From: Pelagicoccus sp.
GTDB lineage: Bacteria; Verrucomicrobiota; Verrucomicrobiia; Opitutales; Opitutaceae
Assembly (NCBI GenBank): GCA_028284635.1
Contig: JANQRJ010000021.1
Coordinates: forward strand, 96,613 to 160,612
Direction: 5' to 3'
DNA: 64,000 nucleotides
Position numbers and translations under genes: made by a program. Shown one piece after another: positions 16,859 to 25,602 of this stretch (the stretch's first letter is position 1; each line of letters starts with the position of its first letter). The notes below the pieces were generated by a model, which had not been told where the DNA came from, did not search any database, and worked only from the letters and a program-made list of their open reading frames with translations.

Positions 16859-16887
16859 ATTATACAATGATTGTCAATCTTTGTCTA
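16859..16887 (-). promoter_or_regulatory. Promoter and operator of parDE
   Basis: On the minus strand, TAGACA and TATAAT are separated by exactly 17 bp. The palindrome ACAAT-G-ATTGT (plus-strand 16864-16874) overlaps the -10 edge, in a position where a ParD dimer would block RNA polymerase. ParD autoregulation is known for the family; this site is inferred. Confidence 0.65.
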
Positions 16888-17038
16888 GCGTGGGGCTATC
16901 GGAAGCCTCAGCCTCCTTCCCCGTGAGCGTCTCCTTGAGACGCTTGCGAGAGGCGTCCGACGGTTCCTTGCCGACATCGGCGATGAGGTTGTCGATGTCC
17001 TCATCGCTTACCGAAGGGGGTTTGGTCGGCTCTTCCAC
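16874..17038 (-). CDS. Small acidic protein at the end of the sigma-factor operon
   Basis: A 54-codon frame starts with GTG 9 bp after the sigma gene's stop, in the same frame. Its product is strongly acidic and coding-like (VSDEDIDNLIADVGKEPSDA, then RKRLKETLTGKEAEA). It has no obvious ribosome-binding site and may be reached by reinitiation or represent an old C-terminal extension of the sigma protein separated by a TAG stop. Its end overlaps the parDE promoter. Confidence 0.45.
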   Translation of the reverse strand: MEEPTKPPSVSDEDIDNLIADVGKEPSDASRKRLKETLTGKEAEASDSPTLDKD

Positions 17039-17047
17039 GCAAACGAG

Positions 17048-17572
17048 CTAAACAGTGTCGAGGCACCTCCTCAACTTCAATCGAGCGGATTTGATATGGT
17101 CAGCGATAGTGGAGATTGGGACGCCGAAATGCTGTGAGAGTTCTTTGTATGTGTTGCCGTGTCTGGCTTTGCGCCAGAGGCAGTCCTTTTGCAGATTGCT
17201 CAGGGCGATGCCGGGGAAACTCTCCCAGAAGCGTTTTTTGAAGGCGTCTTCTTCTGCTTCGGTGAGCGGTTCATGCGCGCCGCAGGTTCCTTTTTCAGGG
17301 ACAAGATCGAGCGGAACCGTGATCCGCTTTGCAACCTTGCGGTGTGCATCTACGAAGATCTGATAGAGCTTTCGGCGTAGCAAGCCGATGCGTGTGATAT
17401 GCCCTTCCGGAAATTTCAGCAATACATGCCGCCACAGATCCTGCACAAGATTCTCAGCGTCCTGATGATGGCGCGTCAGTTGATAGGCGTATTTGCACAG
17501 ATGGACGTGATAGAGATCAAACGCCTCCTCCACCAGCTTGGCCCGCATTTGTTGGTCTGGTGCTTTGCTCAT
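17048..17572 (-). CDS. ECF-type sigma-like factor of the transfer operon
   Basis: The 174-aa protein (start at ATG 17572, overlapping the previous stop as ATGA) has a sigma region 2-like N-terminal half (AFDLYHVHLCKYAYQLTRHH, DAENLVQDLWRHVLLKFPEG). Its C-terminal half has region 4 (TYKELSQHFGVPISTIADHI and a basic recognition helix, KSARLKLRRCL). This is the layout of extracytoplasmic-function sigma factors. It is the last coupled gene of a transfer cluster headed by the coupling-protein gene. A sigma factor inside the transfer operon could activate the element's own promoters. No anti-sigma gene is obvious unless the small membrane protein upstream plays that part. Confidence 0.78.
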   Translation of the reverse strand: MSKAPDQQMRAKLVEEAFDLYHVHLCKYAYQLTRHHQDAENLVQDLWRHVLLKFPEGHITRIGLLRRKLYQIFVDAHRKVAKRITVPLDLVPEKGTCGAHEPLTEAEEDAFKKRFWESFPGIALSNLQKDCLWRKARHGNTYKELSQHFGVPISTIADHIKSARLKLRRCLDTV

Positions 17573-17931
17573 CGCTGCCACCTCCAATCAATAGTAGCAG
17601 CCTGATCCTTTGCCGCATTCCAATAACGCCCCACCCGGTTGGCAAAGGGCTCGTCCGGGGCTTTGAGGATGATCAGCGGACAGGTTCCGGTTTCGAATTC
17701 ATACGCCGAGGCCCTGAAGCTCTTACCAAAATGCCAATAAGTGGCATTGACGCTGATCCGCTGCGATCCGAGTTGGTAGCTTTGATGGTAAGAGCGTAAG
17801 TACGGCGTGCCGAGCGTCCATGTGAAGCCAAACCACATGATGGTGCAGAGCACAACCAGACTGACATTCACGAAGAACGGCCCGCGCCGATATCCGGCGG
17901 GCATGAAGAATTTTCGTATCCGCCTTTTCAT
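17569..17931 (-). CDS. Small membrane-anchored protein between coupling protein and sigma factor
   Basis: The 120-aa protein starts at the ATG (17931) that overlaps the coupling-protein stop as ATGA; its own stop overlaps the sigma start in the same way. It has a basic N-terminus, one membrane segment (FFVNVSLVVLCTIMWFGFTW, about 20-40) and an outer domain of about 80 residues. The topology is that of an envelope protein and would also suit a single-pass anti-sigma factor, although no zinc-binding anti-sigma motif is visible. Function unknown. Confidence 0.68.
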   Translation of the reverse strand: MKRRIRKFFMPAGYRRGPFFVNVSLVVLCTIMWFGFTWTLGTPYLRSYHQSYQLGSQRISVNATYWHFGKSFRASAYEFETGTCPLIILKAPDEPFANRVGRYWNAAKDQAATIDWRWQR

Positions 17932-19697
17932 GACTTTCTGAAGTATGGGTTCTTGTCTGCACGCCAGCGCATAATCCATGATTTAAGATAGCTGACCTTC
18001 TTGGCTTTGATCGGCATCATATTGCGGTAGAAGATAAGCTGTTCATCACTTTTCAGCGTGCGTACATCTTCAGGGCGCAACAGGGCCATGCCTTTATCCC
18101 CGCCGTTATAATGGGCGGCAAAACGCCCATCTTCTTGAGACGGCGTGATCGATTGCCCAAAATCCCGAATTGTCTGATGCCCCATCCATTCGGAGATGAG
18201 CTTGATCGTCTCAGGCTCCCATACGCCGAACGTATTCACAATCTCTGACATACCGAGCATATCCTTAAGACCCACTTTGCCGTAATGCCGCTCAAGCTGT
18301 GAGAGTTGCTGAATAATCGACCACACGCCAACGCCCTGCCCGCGATATAGGGCCATTGCCCGCAAGACGTTCGGCAAATAGCCAAGGTTCGCCATCTCAT
18401 CCAGCAGGAACAGAACTTTGCGGTTGGTTCTGTCTCGTCCAACCATCTCCATCGCGAGCGAGATCACCAGATTGAGCCACGCCCCGTGCGTTGCGATGCG
18501 GTCACTCGGCATGATCAGATAGACCGTGGTCGGCCTGTCTTTCATCGCGGCAAAATCTATGGTTCCGCGCGAGACATGCGCGCCGAGCGGCCCGGCTGAG
18601 TCGTATATACGGAGCGCCTTCTGAGCCGTGCCCATAGCCCCTTCGAACTGTTCAGACGCATTGTGCAACGTGCCGAGCAACTTCCCGCCATATTCTTTGA
18701 GCGCCCCGTTAAAGGCATTGCTCTGGCTCATCTCCTCAAGGCTTTGGCCGATCTCTTGAGGCGGAGCCAGAAGCGTCTTTCGCAAAAGCGGCAAATCAAT
18801 ATGTTTGTAACGAATAAGCAAATACAACATGAAGGCGACAAGGATGGTCTGGCCGCTGTCATTCCAAAACTCCTCGCTAGCGCTCATCTGGGCTTTGCCC
18901 GGCAGCAGAAAGCGACTAAGCATCTCTGCTTCGTCCTTTACGTTGGGATCATCAACCCGCAAAATCGAGAGCGGGTTAAAACCGTGATCGGTGATTTCCT
19001 GACCCAGCTCTTCGCTCATCTTTTTCGCCCAAGGCACAAGCTTGATGATCCGGTGACCCAGAACGTATTTACGAAACCACGCCGTCATGAAATACAGCTC
19101 CCCCTTGGGGTCGGTGATGATCATCGAGCGGGCACTGATGCACCACTGGACAAAGCGTAAGCTTTTGCAAAACCCTTTCCGCAGTGTCCTGTTTGACAAA
19201 CACCGTACAATCGCCTTGAACAGTTTTGACGGGATGCGGATCAGCCACCACGGCTTTTGGAGCAGATTGGGCACCACAACGCTCGTGCCCTTCCCTGCGC
19301 CCGGCGGGGCGATCGTGAGCAAATGCGTCTCGCCGCGATAATAGATGTTTTTCCCGCGCAAACGCCCCAGAAACAACCCGCCCCTTTTCTTGAGCATACC
19401 CGCTTTCTTAAGATCCTTGAGGCTCGCCCACTTGGCCTTCCCGTGCTGATCGCCAATTTTCGCAGCCCGGCGCTCGATCTTTTTGCGGTGCCTGCGCCGA
19501 TCCCAGATGAAAAAGCTGTCCACCGCGCTTTTCGCTGCAAACAGGATAAAGAGGGCAGCCCCAAAGGCTGCCCAATCATTCCCCCACTGACCAACGGGCC
19601 AGAGAGCAGTCGCAACGCCCGCGAGAGCACCCACGCAAAGGGCCGAAGCCCAAAGCGGACGGTCAATCAAGACGTTGCTCGATTTTCGCGTTTTCAT
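17928..19697 (-). CDS. virD4: VirD4/TraG-family type IV coupling protein
   Basis: The 589-aa protein has two N-terminal membrane segments (about 14-36 and 42-60), the Walker A motif PPGAGKGTS (131-139), the Walker B region KVLFLLDEMANLG, and the late motif LPNVLRAMALYRGQGVGVWS of VirD4/TraG ATPases. These hexameric motors receive the relaxase-DNA complex and feed it to a type IV secretion channel. The order (coupling protein, small membrane protein, sigma) is compact. No VirB1-VirB11 genes exist in the window, so a helper must provide the channel. The start is MKTRKSSNV, after the stop of the preceding gene. Confidence 0.95.
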   Translation of the reverse strand: MKTRKSSNVLIDRPLWASALCVGALAGVATALWPVGQWGNDWAAFGAALFILFAAKSAVDSFFIWDRRRHRKKIERRAAKIGDQHGKAKWASLKDLKKAGMLKKRGGLFLGRLRGKNIYYRGETHLLTIAPPGAGKGTSVVVPNLLQKPWWLIRIPSKLFKAIVRCLSNRTLRKGFCKSLRFVQWCISARSMIITDPKGELYFMTAWFRKYVLGHRIIKLVPWAKKMSEELGQEITDHGFNPLSILRVDDPNVKDEAEMLSRFLLPGKAQMSASEEFWNDSGQTILVAFMLYLLIRYKHIDLPLLRKTLLAPPQEIGQSLEEMSQSNAFNGALKEYGGKLLGTLHNASEQFEGAMGTAQKALRIYDSAGPLGAHVSRGTIDFAAMKDRPTTVYLIMPSDRIATHGAWLNLVISLAMEMVGRDRTNRKVLFLLDEMANLGYLPNVLRAMALYRGQGVGVWSIIQQLSQLERHYGKVGLKDMLGMSEIVNTFGVWEPETIKLISEWMGHQTIRDFGQSITPSQEDGRFAAHYNGGDKGMALLRPEDVRTLKSDEQLIFYRNMMPIKAKKVSYLKSWIMRWRADKNPYFRKS

Positions 19698-19715
19698 GAT
19701 CGTGTTCAGGGTTGC

Positions 19716-20537
19716 TTAATCCCACACGAGCTTGGGCGGATTAACCCGAAGCATGAGATCCCTGCTGGAGCGATCAACCGCATCGGCGCGCGGCTTCAAA
19801 TCCTTGCGATGCAGATCAGCAAAGACCTGTCCCATATCGCCGTGAAAACTCACCAGAGCACCGCCTTCAAGCTGCACATAAAGACTGTAGAACCGCCGAA
19901 CTGCTTCCGCATAACGTCCCGTAAAGGTCACGGGCTGTCCTTTCAAAAGCCAATGGACGCGGGCTTTACCAAGGCGGTTTCTGCCCTCATGCACTACCCA
20001 TGGCGTTTCGCCCTGCACCGCAAAGAACGCACCATCGGACGGATACCAATGGCCTTTAAACTCTCCGCTTTCACGGTACCAATTATGGGCATCATCAACG
20101 GGCGAGCGGTAAATGCCGCTCCCAATCAGCAAAACGACGCTCTCGGCAGGCTCTTTCTCGATCACGCCGATCAAGGCAGACGTATCAAGAGCACCACTAC
20201 CCGCCAGTTCCTTCACAGGAGGTGTTTTGTCAAACCATATGACAAGCTGCGAGAGTGCGTCTCTCAACGGCGTCCTCCGCCCACGTATAGAGTCGTATTT
20301 TAAAGCGGGCACAATGAAGCGTGCTTCAACATTTCCACTCCAGCCATCAGCAATCGCAATCCGATCACCGGCTTTCGCGCCTTGAAGGATATGCTTCAGC
20401 AAAGCGGTGCGTACCTCCAACTTCTCAGCATCCGAAAGAAAGGGTGAGACCGCGATAAAAGTTGACCGCTCACCCCGCACTGTTGCCGCCATAAAAAGGA
20501 CGGCACTCAAGATAATGATAAAGATTTTTGTATTCAT
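19716..20537 (-). CDS. Exported protein of the transfer cluster, possibly vWA-like
   Basis: The 273-aa protein starts with a signal peptide (MNTKIFIIILSAVLFMAATV, cleavage near ATVRG). The mature part alternates strands and helices (SVVLLIGSGIYRSPVDDAHN), a Rossmann/von Willebrand A-like look, but a full MIDAS motif (DxSxS) is not evident. It lies 18 bp upstream of the coupling-protein gene in the same direction, so it probably serves transfer or surface interaction. Similar gene neighbours are seen in alphaproteobacterial mobilizable islands, from memory only. Confidence 0.72.
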   Translation of the reverse strand: MNTKIFIIILSAVLFMAATVRGERSTFIAVSPFLSDAEKLEVRTALLKHILQGAKAGDRIAIADGWSGNVEARFIVPALKYDSIRGRRTPLRDALSQLVIWFDKTPPVKELAGSGALDTSALIGVIEKEPAESVVLLIGSGIYRSPVDDAHNWYRESGEFKGHWYPSDGAFFAVQGETPWVVHEGRNRLGKARVHWLLKGQPVTFTGRYAEAVRRFYSLYVQLEGGALVSFHGDMGQVFADLHRKDLKPRADAVDRSSRDLMLRVNPPKLVWD

Positions 20538-20555
20538 AATTTGGTTGTTCCCCTT

Positions 20556-21392
20556 TTAGTTCTTCTTGGTTTTCGTGTCCGGCTCCGCGTTCAAAGCCGC
20601 CCAAGCCGCAGCAAATCTCTTCCGGCGGTCTTCCGCACGTTTGGCCTTTGCAACGGTACCAGCATAGGCCGTGATCTCCCGTAACCGCGTTCCAATCCCA
20701 AGCTTGAGTTCCTCAATCTTCGCTCGGATGTTTTCGATCTTCGCAGCCAAAGCCGTGTATTTCGGATTCGGTTTTTCGATTTTCAAATCCGCCATCCAGT
20801 GGCGAATTTTCGAAAACATTGCGTACGTAAAGGCCACTTCCGTTCCGATTTGTGAATACAGCATCTTCCGGTAGTCGAAGCCGCCCAGAAGTCCGCTGCC
20901 CAGATCATCCATCTTCCCGAATTCCTGGGCGAAACTATAGAGGTAAAAGCCCCCGCACAGCACAAAAATCCAGCCCATCAACCGATCCAGCGTCCGCCTG
21001 TTCTTTGTCAGTACATCCGCATACGCCTCAAGCCCGGCGGATATCAGTGCTAAAACACCCACGAACAGCACGGCACCCGTCATGCTTTGCACAAAATCGA
21101 GCGCATAACGGGCCGTATTGGCGATGAGCATACACTCGACAAAAGCGATAACGATCACACCAAGGCCGATCTTGACCTTGATTCCGATCCGGCGACCCGG
21201 AGGAAGGTTCCGGTTCATCTCCAAAAGCTGCCTTTCAAGATCAGGCAATTCCCGCTCCAGCTCAGCCAGCATTTTCTTCATCGTCGCAAGCTCCTCCTCT
21301 CGTAGTGCTTGCGCCCCCGCCTCCTCCGCTGTTGGCATCCGGCCTTCAAAATAGCCCGGCGGTATCGGGCTATAGCTCACATTCTCATTCAT
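20556..21392 (-). CDS. Multi-pass membrane protein with coiled-coil ends
   Basis: The 278-aa protein has an N-terminal coiled coil (EEELATMKKMLAELERELPD, about 31-65), about four membrane helices (about 75-95, 103-124, 141-159 and a weaker fourth), and a second coiled coil (KIENIRAKIEELKLGIGTRL) with a basic C-terminal tail. It is in the same operon as the coupling protein. The topology suggests a scaffold at the inner membrane for relaxosome or coupling-protein assembly, but I do not recognise the family. Confidence 0.72.
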   Translation of the reverse strand: MNENVSYSPIPPGYFEGRMPTAEEAGAQALREEELATMKKMLAELERELPDLERQLLEMNRNLPPGRRIGIKVKIGLGVIVIAFVECMLIANTARYALDFVQSMTGAVLFVGVLALISAGLEAYADVLTKNRRTLDRLMGWIFVLCGGFYLYSFAQEFGKMDDLGSGLLGGFDYRKMLYSQIGTEVAFTYAMFSKIRHWMADLKIEKPNPKYTALAAKIENIRAKIEELKLGIGTRLREITAYAGTVAKAKRAEDRRKRFAAAWAALNAEPDTKTKKN

Positions 21393-21434
21393 ATCTCTCC
21401 TTTCGTTTAGGTTTTCAAAATCTCACCGCCGTCA

Positions 21435-21605
21435 TCAGGACGACGCATCTTCATTTTGGCTCGTTTCACCACCGTGAAGCTCTCCATAGGCTGCCCACCA
21501 TGCGTTCTCCCACTCCTCAGGCTGTCTTGGGTCTGCCCTGAGGAACTGCTCTACAGGATCTAGGGAATTTTCAAAAACCGGGCTCTTATTGGTATCGTTG
21601 CTCAT
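21435..21605 (-). CDS. 56-aa leader gene of the transfer operon
   Basis: The ATG at 21605 lies seven bases after AAAGG. An alternative ATG lies 6 bp upstream. The product is acidic and Trp-rich (EEWENAWWAAYGELHGG at about 28-44). The family is not recognised. A hairpin (TCAGGC ... GCCTGA, plus-strand about 21630-21656) lies just upstream and could attenuate the operon. Confidence 0.6.
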   Translation of the reverse strand: MSNDTNKSPVFENSLDPVEQFLRADPRQPEEWENAWWAAYGELHGGETSQNEDASS

Positions 21606-21757
21606 GCTCATCCTTTGGTTTAGGTTCTCAGGCAGGCTAAAAAGCCCCGCCTGATTCCTTCGATAAAGACATCTTGCCATCCGAGAACCCGCTTTTCAGA
21701 ACCGACTTAAAAGTCGATTTTGACTTCTGTGCGGACAATCCGCACGTTCCGCACATC

Positions 21758-22744
21758 ATGGCGCGATCAAAGAAACGGGTTTACTATATCGCTAAAGATA
21801 CGTCCGCCATTCGTGCCCGCTACGAAGGCATCCTCGCTCGGAATGCAGAGCGGAACACACTCAGCGATCCTCTTGTGCAGCTCGCCGAAGATCTTGGCAT
21901 CAAGATCGGAGAAGATCTACAAAGCACAGGACCACTTCAAAACCTGCTCGAAGGCAAGCGCGTTACGGAAGAATCAAAAATCCTCTTCGAAACAAAGCTC
22001 GGCCTAAATTTCGTACGTGAACGCGTACCAATCACCGGACGTCCAAAGCGTATCTGCATCCTTGAGGACATGATTCAAAACGGCGCTAAGATTGGAATTA
22101 TAGCCGAGCACGATCCTGCTATTGAAAAGCATTCGACAACAACAAAAACCGCTTTGGCAGTACAAGAGAAATTGATTTCAGAAGGTGTCAATTCCATTCA
22201 AATAAAATGGATGACGCACACAGAATCGATAGGCGCCTTCGACAACGGCTTACATCTCCTAATCGGTTCTGCAATATTAGATAAAAACGCAAAGAACCTA
22301 CTTTCACAAAAACACACTGAATCGATCGGTGTGATCCTCAACGAGAACGTAGACCCATCAGGCTCCATATTTATCCTCTCACAAACAGCAGAAGAGGAAG
22401 CCATCCGAAACCTCCCATTGGATTATACAAGAATTATCGCCGTAAGTTTTTACACGCCATTATCAGGATACAAAAGAATGTTTGACTGCGTCGAATCAGG
22501 CGTGTGCCACGCAGCAATTGCGAATAAAGCGGCCATTGAAGGGCGAATATGTCAAACCAATGGGAACACGAACATCAAAGCGATTACACAAATCGAAAAG
22601 GTTGACGTTTGGCTGCGCCAGACATGCGATCTCAAATTGCAAAAGCGATTCTCAAAACCCATTTTAAACACCGGAATACATATTCCAAATTCTTCTAAGG
22701 AATACAACTACGACAAGATCATAAAAATGACAAAAAGCATATAA
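21758..22744 (+). CDS. Unknown protein, divergent from the transfer operon
   Basis: The first ATG in frame gives a 328-aa protein (MARSKKRVYYIAKDTSAIRA). A TTG start at 21674 would add 28 residues. The N-terminal 90 residues are helical, perhaps an HTH-like regulatory unit. The rest alternates strands and helices (RICILEDMIQNGAKIGIIAE; GLHLLIGSAILDKNAKNLLS), consistent with a Rossmann-like fold. No motif identifies an enzyme. The 3' half is A+T-rich compared with the transfer genes, hinting at separate acquisition together with the next gene. Confidence 0.7.
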   Translation: MARSKKRVYYIAKDTSAIRARYEGILARNAERNTLSDPLVQLAEDLGIKIGEDLQSTGPLQNLLEGKRVTEESKILFETKLGLNFVRERVPITGRPKRICILEDMIQNGAKIGIIAEHDPAIEKHSTTTKTALAVQEKLISEGVNSIQIKWMTHTESIGAFDNGLHLLIGSAILDKNAKNLLSQKHTESIGVILNENVDPSGSIFILSQTAEEEAIRNLPLDYTRIIAVSFYTPLSGYKRMFDCVESGVCHAAIANKAAIEGRICQTNGNTNIKAITQIEKVDVWLRQTCDLKLQKRFSKPILNTGIHIPNSSKEYNYDKIIKMTKSI

Positions 22745-22773
22745 ATTATATTTTTATTGTAAAATAAATCCCA

Positions 22774-23241
22774 ATGCAGTATTTCTACCAATCATCCAAG
22801 GCAAAACATGAGGGAAAAATGTCAAAGGAAGATTATATTGCTTATCTTAAGCTTGATAGAATATTCAACAATCAAATCTCGAAGATAAGAGAATCTGAAG
22901 AATACCAAGACTTCCTAGATCATATCTGTCGGTTTCATCTTCCGAATGGAACGGAAGTATTTTCCTTGCTCATGTCAGACTCGGAAACAAAGGCTGGCCT
23001 ATCTATATTGTACTTAGATGAAGAGTGGGATAAGAGAGACGCTGAAGAAGCAGCGAGACTAGGAAAACGATACAGAGTTATCATAGACTTTGAAGAGGAA
23101 GAAGCAAAAATTACACTCGGTAGTTTATATCTCGGATCGCCCCACAAAAACGCCATGGATCAACTGATTCATCAACTAGAAGGATTTGAAGACCCAAATT
23201 TGCGGTTCAAAAGCGCCTGTTCAAATGATCCAAACCCATAA
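22774..23241 (+). CDS. Small acidic protein, unknown
   Basis: The 155-aa protein (a shorter form from the Met at SKEDYIAYLKLD is possible) is acidic and soluble, with a Glu-rich strand (VIIDFEEEEAKITLGSLYL). It begins 29 bp after the previous gene and may share its transcript. No family is recognised. Its 3' end converges with the KaiC-like operon 70 bp away, so the pair could be an accessory or control unit of that operon. That is context only. Confidence 0.62.
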   Translation: MQYFYQSSKAKHEGKMSKEDYIAYLKLDRIFNNQISKIRESEEYQDFLDHICRFHLPNGTEVFSLLMSDSETKAGLSILYLDEEWDKRDAEEAARLGKRYRVIIDFEEEEAKITLGSLYLGSPHKNAMDQLIHQLEGFEDPNLRFKSACSNDPNP

Positions 23242-23310
23242 AACCCTTTCTACTTCTGCCTCCAAATTCCGAAAAAACGCAACACAGCGAAAGCAGAAAG
23301 AAGCGAATTA

Positions 23311-25602
23311 TTAGAGAGATCTAATCGCTAATGCATGCGTTTTCTCATCTCTGTATATCTCATTCCAACCCGATACATGCAACATTGTTCGTGTCTTGTG
23401 AACTTTTAAAGCATGTCCTTTGTTGCGGTTACTCCTCTCATCAGAAAACTCAAAAACCACATTAGCAGTTTGATATGCCACAGATTGAATTTTTCCTCCA
23501 AATTCACTCGAAACGTCACAAACTATCAGCAAGGTAATATTTCTTTTTTGGCATATTTCCACGAACGTACTCATAAAAAAGTCACTCTTCGCCAAAAAAG
23601 GGCATCGAGACTCCCAAATGCTCGCATTATCTAGAACAATACGATCAATGCCTTTCCCGATGCTTTCGTGATAGTCCAGCAATCGAAGAAAACGTCCAAG
23701 CACAGCAGCCGGATGCAATGTTGTGTTCGCAAAATCATCAACTATTACAAGATCATCATCCTCTGTTCGGTTAATTCCATTGTAAGTATTAGAGTCATCA
23801 AGCCCGTACTCCTTTATCATTCCTAGCACGCCACTTTCCGGGTGCTTTAAACTAATCATCAACGATCTGGATTGGATGGCATGTTCATTTTTTTGGTCAC
23901 TTCGAAATAATAAAAAAAGCAAGGCGAGTTGCAGCTTGTAACCACTAACGCCTTTGAATACGATAACGTCGCTCGAATAAAACGGATCACGCCCCAAAAG
24001 CTCATTGAGCTGACTCCAACCGAAACGATCAGGAGCACCCTTTTTCCAGTGCCTGTTTCTTAAAGTTGCACTAATTGCCGGCACCTCTGGAGTGATGACT
24101 AATCCACGCGTTGGCACTAGAGCAAACCCGTGACGCCCGCGATGATATCGCTGTAAGCGACACTTTTTAATCTCAAATATTCGTCGATGATATTCATCCG
24201 AGGACACATCCACACTCAAAGACAAAGAAATGTCTGACACCCGCCCAAGAAGTCCATTACCTTGAGCCCTCCCGGAATCCCCAATCTCACTTGTCATGAC
24301 GATGTTGATGCCCCGCGATTTCCACTCTTTTACAACACTAAAAAATTCAGACCTTTTTTTCGGGTCAACCTGATCAATTGAATCTCCCTCAACAAGCGCA
24401 TCCACAGGATCTATGACAGCCAGAACAGAGTCATATTGATCCAAAATCTTTCTATCAAAATTCGCAAATCGCACGAGAATTTCACTCAGAGACAGATCAC
24501 TGCCATCAGAGATTACGAGCAGCCCTCTTTCTGTTTTCGTATCAGCACGTATCCTTAATTTCTCAACAACTTGCTCAGATGTCGTTGCATAATCAAATAA
24601 CAAACCGGGCTGCATTCCCATCAATGAAAGACTAAGCAGCATCTCATCTGGCGATTGCTCGACTGACGTAATCCAGGCGAAGCCTCCATTCGAAGCGGCA
24701 TCGGCAGCAAGCAGCGAAGACAGTGTCGTTTTGCCCGATCCGGGGGTCCCCTCTATACTAAGAAATCTTGAACGATAAGACGAGTAACCATGCAAGGCAC
24801 TATCTATACGGCGCACCCAGTTTATCCCACCTCCACCAAACATGTCGTCCAAACCCGGTATCATAGAGGAAAAACCGAATAACTTGGACAAGAGAAACTC
24901 ACTATCAATAACGGGCGATGCAATAGACACATTCAAATCGCCACCGGACTGACCTTGAGAAAGCGATAGAATTCTTGCCCTAAGACAACACTCAACGAAT
25001 AAATCGCTCAGCAAAACAGATTCATTCGTTCGATCACCGGCAAATGAGTTACTATCCTTCTCTAAGCGGCAACGAAGTTTCGTAAGAGATCTGTAACGCT
25101 TACCTGTTTCATAATCTTGGGAAAGGCGTTTCGACAATCGCTGAAACAGCGTAACGAGTTCGGGCGTCCATGTCGCCGAATAAAAACTCCGCATTTCTTT
25201 ACGAATTGCATTCTCGAAAATCGAGATTTGACCCTCTTCTTCAAAATCAATCAGCGAGTCGAAAAAAGCATTTCTCCTGAGTGCAATCAATGGGATTGCA
25301 ACAAATCCGTTTCCCAAAGAGCGAACCGCGTTGTGCTCACCTCCTACACCTGATTTTAGTTTTTCATGAAAATCGAGCAGTATCGCACTACTGTTACCGA
25401 TTTTTGAATTAGCCATATAGTACGTACCAAAACCGTCAAACCAGTCTTCACGCAAAAAAATGCACTTTCCTGCATCTATTTCAGGTAATTTCTTATTGTC
25501 TATTTTAGAATACAGATCTTTTCTAAATATTACATATCTGATAAATTTTTGTATAACATCTATATATTCGTAATTACTTTTTATATGTATTTCTTCTTTC
25601 AC
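23311..25602 (-). CDS. Double RecA-fold KaiC-like ATPase, third gene of an unrecognised operon
   Basis: The 763-aa protein has an unrecognised N-terminal domain (about 1-230), then a KaiC/Rad55-type ATPase domain (about 235-510): Walker A GTPGSGKTT (285-293), a SVEQSP segment (313-318) where KaiC has its catalytic Glu pair, here Glu-Gln, and a Walker B strand SVLAVIDPVDAL (D398). A second RecA-like domain follows (about 530-755) whose P-loop is degenerate (GVSGYKLQ, 551-558) but keeps a Walker B-like IDRIVLDNAS. One active and one dead ATPase core per chain is an unusual arrangement. Its ATG overlaps the stop of the preceding gene as ATGA. There is no KaiA or KaiB, so it is not a clock operon. 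Candidate roles are signal-controlled ATPase, DNA remodelling or defence. Confidence 0.85.
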   Translation of the reverse strand: MKEEIHIKSNYEYIDVIQKFIRYVIFRKDLYSKIDNKKLPEIDAGKCIFLREDWFDGFGTYYMANSKIGNSSAILLDFHEKLKSGVGGEHNAVRSLGNGFVAIPLIALRRNAFFDSLIDFEEEGQISIFENAIRKEMRSFYSATWTPELVTLFQRLSKRLSQDYETGKRYRSLTKLRCRLEKDSNSFAGDRTNESVLLSDLFVECCLRARILSLSQGQSGGDLNVSIASPVIDSEFLLSKLFGFSSMIPGLDDMFGGGGINWVRRIDSALHGYSSYRSRFLSIEGTPGSGKTTLSSLLAADAASNGGFAWITSVEQSPDEMLLSLSLMGMQPGLLFDYATTSEQVVEKLRIRADTKTERGLLVISDGSDLSLSEILVRFANFDRKILDQYDSVLAVIDPVDALVEGDSIDQVDPKKRSEFFSVVKEWKSRGINIVMTSEIGDSGRAQGNGLLGRVSDISLSLSVDVSSDEYHRRIFEIKKCRLQRYHRGRHGFALVPTRGLVITPEVPAISATLRNRHWKKGAPDRFGWSQLNELLGRDPFYSSDVIVFKGVSGYKLQLALLFLLFRSDQKNEHAIQSRSLMISLKHPESGVLGMIKEYGLDDSNTYNGINRTEDDDLVIVDDFANTTLHPAAVLGRFLRLLDYHESIGKGIDRIVLDNASIWESRCPFLAKSDFFMSTFVEICQKRNITLLIVCDVSSEFGGKIQSVAYQTANVVFEFSDERSNRNKGHALKVHKTRTMLHVSGWNEIYRDEKTHALAIRSL

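Noticed and set aside
19257..20303. Plus-strand frame opposite the coupling-protein and exported-protein genes
   Set aside because: It spans two genes on the other strand and has no coherent domain.
23311..25602. Circadian clock kaiC
   Set aside because: The second ATPase core is degenerate, and no kaiA or kaiB is nearby.
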